Assembly: GCF_020740795.1 (NCBI RefSeq)
Contig: NC_067304.1
Span: forward strand, 2,470,056-2,534,055
Length of the DNA stretch: 64,000 nt
Reading direction: 5' to 3'
DNA from: Apus apus
Lineage: Eukaryota > Chordata > Aves > Apodiformes > Apodidae
Both the position numbers and the translations under genes were made by a program. Positions 10,601-18,800 of the stretch are shown in pieces (the first letter of the stretch is position 1; each line of letters starts with the position of its first letter). The notes under the pieces were generated by a model that saw only the letters and a program-made list of their open reading frames with translations, was not told where the DNA came from and ran no database searches.

Positions 10601-12813
10601 GCTTGTCTGAGAAAGAGTCTAAAGCCTCTGACTCCTTCCTCCTGGCTGCCTTCCTCAACCTGGCCATGTGCTACCTGAAGCTACGAGAGTACACCAAGGC
10701 CGTGGAGTGCTGTGATAAGGTGCATGGGGCTTGGAGCATCCCCTCCTCTGGCATGTTTTCCCTGGGGTTTGGGGGCTTTTGGAGTTTCTTCTGAGTATGA
10801 GGAGGAATTTCCGAAGGGTGGCATCCCACTGGAGAGGGGCCTTTTACAAGGGTGTGTGGCCATAGGATGAGGGGGAATGGTTTTAATCTGAAAGAGGGGA
10901 GATCGAGGTTGGAGATGAGGAGGAAATTCTTTGGTGTGAGGGTGGTGAGACCCTGGCCCAGGTTGCCCAGGGAAGCTGTGGCTGCCCCATCCCTGGCAGT
11001 GTTGAAGGGCAGGTTGGATGGGGCTTGGAGCAACCTGGGCTGGTGGGAGGTGTCCCTGCCCATGCAGGGGGTTGGATCTAGATGAGCTTGAAGGTCCCTT
11101 CTAACCCAAACCATTCCATGTGTCTGTGATCCCTTTTGCACCCCAGGATCTCCACAGATGCTGGGTTCTCAGAGGCTGCAGGAGCAAAAGGGCTTTTTGG
11201 AGGTCAAAATCCACCTGGGCATGTTCTTACAGCAGCTGAACTATATTAATTAATGATATTAACAACTGCTGATGGAGACGAGACAATAGTTTTGTTGAGC
11301 AAGGTGCAAGTGCTCTGGGGACTTGACATTTTCTTCTCCTAATTTTGGCAGATTTCATGAGGTTTAGACCATAAAAGGGGAACTCTGGGGAATCTCCCCC
11401 AGTTGCTAACTGGGACTTGTGTGCTTCCAGGCACTGGGACTGGACCAGGACAACGAGAAGGGTTTGTACCGACGGGGCGAGGCCAGGTTGTTGATGAACG
11501 AGTTTGAGTTGGCAAAATGTGACTTTCAAAAAGTGCTGGAAGTGAATCCACAGAACAAAGCAGCCAAATCCCAGATTTCTGTTTGCCAGAAGAAAACGAA
11601 GGAGCACAACGAGCGGGACCGGAGGATCTACGCCAACATGTTCACCAAGTTTGCAGAGAGGGATGCCAAGGTGGGTGTTGGTCTCGTTTTCGGCCGCTTT
11701 GTGCTGAAGGATGTTGGGCAGGTTTGTGATGAGAAGAGATGGGTCAGAACCAAGTCCTTTGTGGATGAAGTTGAGGGTGGAGGGATGGATTCTGCTGTGA
11801 GGGGGAGAAGTTCCCAGTTGGTGATTGCTCTGGTTGCTGGGGAAATGAAATGTCATCCCATCTCTGGCAAGGCCAAGGGTATTTTGAGACATGATAGTGT
11901 GGATTTCCTGAGCCTGGTGAGGTGATCACCGCCCGCTCCGTGTGTGCGGGGGGATCGTGTGTCCCGGTGGGATGTCATCCAGAATTCCTCCCAACAAGAC
12001 CTGGTGTTCTGTAACCAGAGAGGACACAGCTCTGCGGGCCAGTGACACGGGTCGTGTTGAGTGTCATCTCTTCTGCACCAGGGCTGGGAGGTTGAGGCTG
12101 TGGAGCAAGGGGCTGGTGCAGACCCTAGGGAGTCACATGCTGGGGTGGGAGTGGGTGACCCCCCAGATTGGGGCAGGGAAAAGAGGCATCTCCACTGGCT
12201 GGTGCCACCACAGTGCTGGGGATGGTGCCGTGGCTGAGAAGGGAGAGATGTGGAGGGTTTGCTGTGTTGTGGGACACCTATGGCTGGACATATGGGCTGT
12301 GCCTATGGACACTGGATGGGCTGTACCATGGACAGTCCATGGCCCAGTCTTGTATCTCCACCCCACTGCTCCTGCCTCATCTCCCCATCACTCCCCTCCT
12401 CCCCTTCATCCAACCAGGCTTACCCTGTGCCCATGCCCTGCTCCCACAAAGGCAGGTCCCATCATTCCCAGGAGATCCCATAAGGGGATCCTGTACCTTC
12501 CCAAATGCAGGCTGAGCCAATGAGGTTTCACCTCCACCAGCCACTGAGCCAAGACAACTGGAGCCTTGGGCACAAGATGCCATGATCCATAAGAAGAGAG
12601 GAGCCAGGGGGGATTTTTGCCAGCCCTGTGCCCATCACAACATCACCATCACCCACCTGCTGCTTGCTTCTGTTTCCCACTCCACATGCTTTATTTTCTG
12701 GGGTTTTTTTCCAGGAAGCAGCCAGCAAAACTGGGGTTGAGAAAACAGTGGAGAAAGCAGCGTGTGAAAAGGGACCGAAAGCTGAAGGTGAAGAGGCTGA
12801 AGGACACGTATGA
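1663..12813 (+). CDS. FKBP5: FKBP5 (FKBP51), HSP90 co-chaperone and peptidyl-prolyl isomerase; 5'-truncated by the window edge
   Basis: Coding exons: 1663-1807, 2747-2889, 3756-3870, 8071-8227, 8706-8796, 9479-9562, 10534-10719, 11431-11670, 12715-12813 (stop TGA 12811-12813). All phases join, giving about 419 residues. The exon with the initiator Met and about 35 N-terminal residues is upstream of base 1. Order: FK1 isomerase domain ([31 protein letters not shown]), FK2 domain ([19 protein letters not shown]), then TPR repeats ([38 protein letters not shown]) and a tail ([15 protein letters not shown]) ending GHV. FKBP51 restrains steroid-receptor/HSP90 complexes in cytosol and nucleus; its TPR clamp binds the HSP90 MEEVD tail. 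It is called FKBP5 rather than FKBP4 because [35 protein letters not shown] and the C-terminal GHV follow FKBP51, and TULP1 is the neighbour. The intron after exon 2747-2889 has a GC donor. Confidence 0.96.
1830..2570. repeat. GC-rich minisatellite in FKBP5 intron (GGTGGGATGGTCC units)
   Basis: GGTGGGATGGTCC plus CTGGGG, CTCTGGA or TTAAGG variants recurs about 30 times in units of roughly 20-40 bases, starting shortly after the donor at 1808 and ending before the exon at 2747. It lacks stops in several frames on both strands, which creates spurious reading frames. Confidence 0.88.
5085..5435 (+). mobile_element. CR1 LINE 3'-end fragment
   Basis: Matches the 3' region of avian CR1 elements: a GGAAGTGGCCTTAAGTTG-like start, CCTGGCCCAGGCTGCCCAGG, GGAGTCCCCATCCCTGGAGG, then GGTTGGACTGGAGGATCTG and a GATGATTCTGTGATC tail. 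It is 5'-truncated, diverged and in an FKBP5 intron. Confidence 0.85.
6105..6242 (+). mobile_element. CR1 LINE 3'-end fragment, short
   Basis: GGGGCTTGGAGCAACCTGG, GGTGTCCCTGCC, GGTTGGAACTGGATGATC and CCATTCCATGATTCTAGGATC are the terminal part of a CR1 copy of the TTCCATGATTCT class, in an FKBP5 intron. Confidence 0.85.
7088..7108. repeat. (GT)n microsatellite
   Basis: About ten GT dinucleotides in an FKBP5 intron. Confidence 0.9.
7740..8002 (+). mobile_element. CR1 LINE 3'-end fragment ending about 70 bp before an FKBP5 exon
   Basis: AGAGGAAATGGCCTCAAGTTG, CCAGGAGAGGTTTAGATTGG, GGAGTCCCCATCCCTGGAGG and GGGTTGGACC are diagnostic of a CR1 3' end. The copy ends just upstream of the acceptor of exon 8071-8227. 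It belongs to the same subfamily as the 5085 copy. Confidence 0.87.
8198..8212 (+). promoter_or_regulatory. Glucocorticoid/androgen response element-like 15-mer inside an FKBP5 coding exon
   Basis: AGAACA-TTG-TGTCCT differs at one base from the palindromic consensus AGAACAnnnTGTTCT. It sits within codons for GEHCVLY of the FK2 domain. FKBP5 is a classic glucocorticoid- and androgen-induced gene with intronic elements in mammals; that this exonic site is used is only inference. Confidence 0.3.
9040..9350. repeat. T/C-rich low-complexity tract
   Basis: Long runs of TTTTCCTTTTCTGTTTTTT-type sequence, pyrimidine on the + strand, in the FKBP5 intron before exon 9479-9562. It gives Phe-rich and Lys-rich spurious frames and has no coding support. 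Confidence 0.85.
9735..9812 (+). mobile_element. CR1 LINE 3' terminus, short remnant
   Basis: GGATGGACTAGATGATCTTC, then GATTCTGTGATCCTATGATC, the extreme 3' end of a CR1 copy. Confidence 0.7.
9895..10262 (-). mobile_element. CR1 LINE 3' region, minus strand
   Basis: Read on the minus strand it begins GCCTGGAGAAGAGAAGGCTC, continues through CAGTGCCTGAAGGGGCTCC and CCCATCCCTGGCAGTGTTG, and ends AACCATCCCATGACTCC. It is nearly the exact reverse complement of the + copy at 10845-11130 over a central stretch of more than 100 bases. Confidence 0.9.
10534..10719 (+). CDS. FKBP5: FKBP5 TPR exon (first TPR repeat) flanked by inverted CR1 copies
   Basis: This 186-bp, 62-codon exon starts and ends in phase 0 and encodes [17 protein letters not shown] through to AVECCDK, the first TPR helix pair of the HSP90-binding domain. 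A minus-strand CR1 fragment lies in the upstream intron (9895-10262) and a plus-strand CR1 fragment of the same family lies in the downstream intron (10845-11130). Skipping it would keep the frame but remove HSP90 binding. It also belongs to the FKBP5 gene entry. Confidence 0.93.
10845..11130 (+). mobile_element. CR1 LINE 3' region, plus strand
   Basis: GGATGAGGGGGAATGG, GAGGAGGAAATTCTTTGGTG, CCTGGCCCAGGTTGCCCAGG, GGCAGTGTTGAAGGGCAGG, GGTTGGATCTAGATGAGC and an AACCATTCCATG end. It is in the FKBP5 intron immediately 3' of exon 10534-10719. Confidence 0.9.
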
Positions 12814-13122
12814 TGGAGGGAGAAGGGGAAGGGAGAACCTCTTGCCCTTGGCCCGCCAAGAAATAGGTTGCTGCCAGATCTTGGGACTTGCCAGTGTTTT
12901 CTTGTAAAGCTTGTTACAGTTTGTGTGATCGTGGAAGCAAAAAGCACCTTGCAAAGGGGGGAAAAAAAACCAACGCACTTGTCCCCGGGCGCCGAGCGGG
13001 AGCGGTGGGGACACTGTGGGACCACTGCCCAGGGAGCAAATGGCTTTTGAAGGGAGAGATAGAGGGGAAAAAACCAACCTACAGAAAAGCCCACCAAAAG
13101 AAAACAACAAAACAAAAGAAAA

Positions 13123-13128
13123 AATAAA
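13123..13128 (+). other. Candidate FKBP5 poly(A) signal AATAAA
   Basis: AATAAA about 310 bases after the FKBP5 stop, within an A-rich stretch. A second AATAAA lies at 13890-13895, so short and long 3' UTRs are both possible. Confidence 0.45.
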
Positions 13129-14050
13129 GGAAAATTGAAACTCTTGGCTCTTGGGAGGTTTCCGTAGGCAGCTCGCCCTGGTTCCCATGGGCTGTCGGTG
13201 CAGCGTCCCTGCTCCTCCAGGATGAGGTGGGATGTGGGAGATGCTCTTGGTGCTGCTGCCTGTGGTTGCATCAGGCACATCATGGTGCTGTGATGTCTCT
13301 GTCAGCCCCAGGGGGGAGTGCAGGAGCCCGGGGCTGGCTCCTGGGGACCCTGCAGCTCGCTCACCCAGGGGTGCTCACGGGGTCGGGGTTGGAAATTATT
13401 TCCTCCTGTTTTCTGAAGCAGAGCTGAGCAGGAGGGTGAGAACCCCTATCCCCTCCACCTCACCCCTGCATGCAGGGGTGTCATTGCCTTTAAAGCACTA
13501 TTTCAGAGTGTGTGGGGGGGTGGATTTTCTCTTTTGAAGAAGCTGGTTTTCATTTCCTTGGAGGGCAGTAGCTGCTCCCAGGCTTCAATCCGCAGCTCCC
13601 ATCTTAAAATGGGGATGGAATCATTTTTGGGGGGTCTGTACAGGGGAATAAAACCAAAAAAGCAGGTTAACATGGTTCAAGACTGGGGCTGAGCTGGTAC
13701 CCCCAGGTTTCCAGCTCCTCAGGGAGCAGCTTTCCTGGGGGAAAAGGGGGGTACCCCAGTGTGTCCCCCACACCTCGGCCATCGTCCCCTTCCATCCCAA
13801 AGGGACACTTTGTCACTGCCATGTGGGAGCAGCTTTCTGGTTGTTATTTTTCCTGTCTGTTCTTTGTAATACCCCTGCTGGAGCTTGAAAATAAACAACT
13901 GAAAGAAAACAAACAAACAAACCAAACAAAAAACCGAAACCAAAACAATGAAGGTAAAAGTGCTTTTTCTCTGCTCAGTGAAGGGGGTGGCCATGGGGAG
14001 GACAAAATGCTCTTCCCCCCTGGGTGGGGACATCCTGGTTCCAAAGGGAC

Positions 14051-14090
14051 TCCTTAAGGAATTACTGGTGTCCTTAAGGAATTACTGGTG
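14051..14090. repeat. Perfect tandem duplication of a 20-mer
   Basis: TCCTTAAGGAATTACTGGTG occurs twice head to tail without a mismatch, so the duplication is recent or maintained. Each copy contains the palindrome CCTTAAGG. Confidence 0.95.
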
Positions 14091-14559
14091 GCCCTGAGGA
14101 TCAATCCTGCCCCTTTTTACCAGCTCCATCATTCCCTGGAGATCTGGGGGAGGGTCAGCACGCTGGGCTTTGGAGAGGCTGGGCTGGGGGATGTTGCTGG
14201 GAGGGGTCTCAGGTCTTTTTCCAGCTTAGGGAGGGTTTATCCTGATGTTTTATTTATTCTTTCTGTTTGTACTTTTGGGAGGGGGCACCCAGGTAGTGCA
14301 AGGAGGTGGTTGTGCCCCTTGGCTGAGGGTGTAGATGGAGCAGAGTGGGAATTGTGGGGCCCACCCCTCTCTTCTCTACCCCCCAACATGATCTTGGGAT
14401 AATAAACCAGATGTGGTTTCAGTTCCTCCTTTCTAGTCCATCAAGTGTTACCTGAAGCATGATTTCTCAAGCCTGGCTGTTTTCCCACCTGCACAGGGAT
14501 ATTCCCAGAACATGTGGCTGCTCTTCCACGTCTCCAGTTTTCCAACATTGCCGGGTGGG

Positions 14560-14645
14560 GGGGGTTTGTAGCCAGCAGAGCATTGGCTGCAGTTGGACTT
14601 GAGGATCTTACAGGTCTTTTCCAACCAAAATGATTCTGCCATCCC
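14560..14645 (+). mobile_element. CR1 LINE 3' terminus, short remnant
   Basis: GCAGTTGGACTTGAGGATCT, CTTTTCCAACC and AATGATTCTGCCATCCC resemble the last bases of a CR1 3' end. Confidence 0.6.
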
Positions 14646-15589
14646 GGTGGGTGTTGCTGGGGTGGGGGGAAGGAGGCAGTGAGACCCAGGGGCTCTGCAA
14701 AAAACTGGCTTTTTCTTTTTTTTCTTGCGGGCAGAGCAAAAATAAAGTCATTTAAGGGCAGCTCAAGCCACATTTTCCATAAGAATCAGTCCTCGACAGA
14801 AAAAAAAACAACTCACCAATTTGCTTTGCAGTTTTGGAGCTTTTCCTCTATTTTTAAGCAGATTTTTTGCTCGGTTTGGTGTTTTGTTTTTGGTGTTTTT
14901 TTTTCTGGAAAGGAGAAATGAAAAGAGAAAAGAAGATGAAAGGGAAAAAGGGGGAGGATTTTGGAAAACCTCGGCGGTGCTGGTGGGTCCCGGTGTCTGA
15001 TGTTCAAATGCCACCTAGTGGCGTTCCCATGGGGTGGGAAAAAGGGGGTGATTATGATGGGGGGGAAGAGTTTGGGGTGTCTGTGATGGGTTTGGGCAAG
15101 GCCGAGGGGTCGGTGGGGTCCCTGGGAGCACTTGGGTCACCGGGTGTGGGGTTGGGTGGGGGTAATTAACAGCTAAATGCTGTTAATGATGAGGTGAGGT
15201 GGGAGTGGGGATGTGTGGAACCCGTCAGGGTTTGGGGACGTGGGACAAAACCTGTCACCCCGAGGGACCTGGGGACATGGGATGGGGCTCAGGGCACCGC
15301 GGTGATCCATAGGGATGCCCTTGGCCTGACCCAGGGATCCTGCTGCCCCCAGCACCTCCTCCCCATGCTTTTCTGTCACTGAGGTGATATTTTCACATGG
15401 AAAAAAAACCACTCATCCAAGTGGAAAATGGTGAATCCAGGAGGGATAACCCTGAGCGAGGTCGGGCAGCACCCCTCTGCCTAGGTCAGGGTCCCCACCA
15501 TGCGGGGGGGGGACGGTGCTGTGCACCCCCAAAAGCTGCCCAGAGCCCACCTGACCCCCTGTGCCCCCCTCCCAAGCCCCCTTTTCCCG

Positions 15590-15880
15590 GGATTACCGCC
15601 CTGCCAGCTGCTCTCCCGGCGGGTCTGGCCGGCAGCCCCTGAAATCCTATTACCGAGTTGCAGGAGAAATAAAAAGTTAATCATCTCCTTCAGCTGCTCT
15701 TCCTCCTCCTCCTCCGGCTGCTGCCTCACGGAGGCGGCCGAACCGATGTTACTTGGTTCCTCGGTTTGTTGTCACGGCGGGTGAGGGGCTGGAGCGCCGG
15801 GGGGAGCAGCGGCCGGTGCCGGGGAGCAGGGCAGGAGCAGGGCAGGAGCAGGGCAGGAGGTCGGGGCAGGGCTGGGAACC
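15590..15880 (+). promoter_or_regulatory. Putative TULP1 promoter and 5' UTR
   Basis: GC-rich sequence directly upstream of the TULP1 start codon, with GGATTA at 15590-15595 and TTAATC at 15677-15682 (both K50-homeodomain, CRX/OTX-like cores) and a GGCAGGAGCAGG tandem repeat at about 15828-15860. No TATA box is evident at a suitable distance. The transcription start cannot be placed from sequence alone. Confidence 0.4.
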
Positions 15881-18800
15881 ATGCCCCTGCAGACAGAGAT
15901 CCTGCGGGAGGTCTGGACCGCCGAGAGGTGAGTGTGGGTGGGCAGGATGTCACACCCCCCCCCCCATCTCCCTCCCCGAGGTGGGCGATCTGCTGGGTGT
16001 ACCCACCGGGTTCCCAACTCCCCCAGTGTCTTTTTTTCTCCTGTTTTCAGTTTTATTGTGATTTTGTGAGATGTTTTATCAGGTTTTTGGGTTGTTTTGG
16101 TTTGGTTTTTTGCTTGGGGGGTGGGTGGGAAGGTGCTCGTTGGTTTACAGAGAGGAAAAGTGTTCATCGGGAAGGGGGGGGGGGGGGGTGTGTCCCCCTA
16201 ATTAACCTTATTGCTGTCACCCTTGGCCATGGCAGAGCCTGTCCAGGGCTCCCCTCTGGGAAGGATGCTGTTGGCTGAGGTCGATGTGAGGGAGTTGCTT
16301 TGGGTCTGAGCTTCCCTCCACACCCCTGAAAACTGAGGTTATGCTCATCCAGAGGGTCTGGATGAGGGCTGGAAGCCCCTCACCCCTTTCCTTCCTGTCC
16401 TCCACAGCCCTAGCGAGGAGCCAGGCAGCCCCCAGCACAAGCCCAAGCAGGTGAGAAAAAAAGTCCTTCCCCCCCCCCCCTTTCCATGCCCAGTGTCACC
16501 ATCCCCTGCTTCAGGCTGTCCTCCAGGGCTGGGGACATCAGAGACCCCCAGACCCTGGCCCTAGACCGAGATCTTCAGTGCTGCTCATAGGGGTGCTGGA
16601 GCCCCAGGGGTCCATGAGCTTTTGGGGACCAGAGCAGGTGGGTAGAGGAAGGCCCATTGCCCCCTCCCTGCTCCTTTGTGCATCCTTCCAAACCCCCTCT
16701 TCCATCACTTCAAATTACCTCCTGATGTGGCCTCTCAGTTCCTAATTAATGCTTTAATTAAGCCTCTCTGTTAAGCCCTCAGCCGTGACTCACTTTCCCC
16801 GGGCTCTGACCCCCAAAGGCTGGATCCCCCCCTCCCTGCTTTGCGGCACAGCCCTGGGGTGCCAGCCCACCTCAGAGGGGTCTTACCAGGAATTTCATCG
16901 ACCACCCAATTTAATGAGCAGCCCCCCTCCTCGAAGGGCCTCGTTAAGTAACAAAACGAGCAGTTGTTTTTACCCTCCCCAGCTGCTTAAGGGATTAAAG
17001 GAGGTGAAGGAGCTTTTGCAGTGTGAGCTGATGACATGGAAGGAACCGGCTGGTTCCCAGCTCTGCTGTGGGACCCCCTGTTGCTCCCCCCTCCCCAAAC
17101 CCACAGCGCTGGGAACCCCCTGGAATCCAGCTGGATCCCCCCTTTTGCAAAACACCTCAGCCCAGCTGGCTGGGGGATCTGGGAGGGATGAAACCGTCAC
17201 AAGAGGGAAGGTGCCTTGTTGGGTGATGGGTGCCCTGATGCAACTGGATTTACTGACATAACTTTCTGAGAGCCCCAAGATGACCCCCACTCCCCAAATA
17301 TCTCCTGCCGGGAGCCAAGTGATGTCCCACATGCTCCCTATGTGGTAAATCGGGGTTATTTATAGCCCCAGCTCACCGGGATTAGGTGTGTTGTGCCTAA
17401 TCCCCCCCTCCCCGGCCCTGCTGACCTTCATCCCGGCTGGCTCCTCAGCTCCCTCCCTTCCACCGGAGCCTTTTGTGGGGACGAGAGGAGATGGAGGTGC
17501 GGAGCCAGGCTGCTGCCCGTCCCCGTGCCACCTGTCCCAGCTCAGATCCCCTGGATGCCCGTCGGGAGAGGAGCGGGTGCCCGGGGTGTTTCCCGGCCCG
17601 GGTCCCTCCGGCGCGGCTCGTCCCCAGCGCGGTCCATGGTCTCGGGGCAGGGCCAGCATCATGTCCCTTGTCCCTGGGGCTGGCATGTGGCTGGTTGTCC
17701 CTGCCCTGATGCTCTCCGGTCTGTCCACTAACGACCTTTTCTGTTTCCCTCTCTCTGCCTTTCCCGGGGGGGCTGCCCCATGGTAAGTCACCCGTGTCCC
17801 TGTCCCCGGGGCAGGTTCCTGCTCCCAGGCAGGACCAGGGAACAGCCCGGCTGTGCTTCGGCACCGGAGCTGGTGCTGGAGGAGCAAGAAAAGGGGGTTC
17901 AGGCCTGCACCTTCTCCACAGCATCATCCTTGGGGGCAGAAGGTGAAGAAGAAGCGGCAGGAGCCGGAATCCGAGGCCAAGCCCCGACGGCCGCGGGTGA
18001 AGAAGCCGGATGAGGGGGGGGCTGCGGAGGAGCCCCGCGCCCCAGCGCAGGGTGAGCACCGACACCCCCCCCCAGCTCCCGTGGAAATGGGGGGGGACAC
18101 GCTGGTCCCCTTCACCACCCCACCCGGCACCCTCGGTTCTCCCCATCACGGGCATTTATTGAAATATGCAGGGGTGAAGAAGCTGAAGAAGAAGAAGGAG
18201 GAGAAGGGGGAGGAGGAGAGCGACAAGGATCCCCACCCCAAATCCACCAAGGAGCCTCGGAAGAAGAAGGAGAGCCCGGCTCCCCGCTCCCGTTTGGCAA
18301 AAGGACCCAAGAAGCAGCAAGGTGTGTGGGGGCAGCACCCACCCCTCTGTGGGCACCCACTCGTGTCCCCTCGTGTCCCCCCGTACCGTGTCCCACCCGT
18401 GCCACCAATGCTCCTGGCGTCTGCAGGGGCTCCGTACATCCCTGGGTGGGGGGGGCTTTTTGGCCAAAACCCAGTTTAGGCAACCCGGGGGGAAAGGGGA
18501 TGTGGCAGGGGACCTGCATGTGTGGTGTTGGCTGGAGAATCGGGACCGAGGGGGAGATGCTCGGCAGGGGGGAGCTGGCTGGTGCCACCAGCTCGCTGGG
18601 CAACTTCCCAGAGCAAAGAAAAAAAGATGGGGTGGGCAATAAGATGGGGCTCGACCATCTTTTGAGGGCTTCATCGCTCGTCACGGCGGGGCTGCAGCCA
18701 CGAGATGGCGATGTGACCTCACCGCTGTGTCCAGCCCCGGGCACTTCCGACGTGCCGCTGGTCACCCGCAGCCCCAGCACCCTGGCCGCGGTGGGATGGG

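Larger units (their letters stand above)
12814..15880. other. FKBP5 3' UTR and FKBP5-TULP1 intergenic region
   Basis: Holds the FKBP5 3' UTR with AATAAA at 13123 and 13890, a perfect 20-bp tandem duplication at 14051-14090, a CR1 remnant at 14560-14645, purine- and T-rich tracts near 14870-14960, and the GC-rich TULP1 upstream region after about 15500. No exon could be supported. Confidence 0.6.
16451..17939. other. TULP1 intron 2, candidate retinal cis-regulatory module
   Basis: A long (1.49 kb) intron between two short N-terminal exons. It has no recognised repeat and contains clustered homeodomain-type sites at 16743-16760, about 16992 and 17378-17404. From about 17420 it becomes GC-rich and shows spurious Pro/Ala-rich frames. 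Confidence 0.4.

Noticed and set aside
1663-12813. Assignment of the first gene to FKBP4 (FKBP52)
   Set aside because: FK1 and FK2 sequences and the C-terminus follow FKBP51, and the TULP1-TEAD3 neighbours match the FKBP5 locus.
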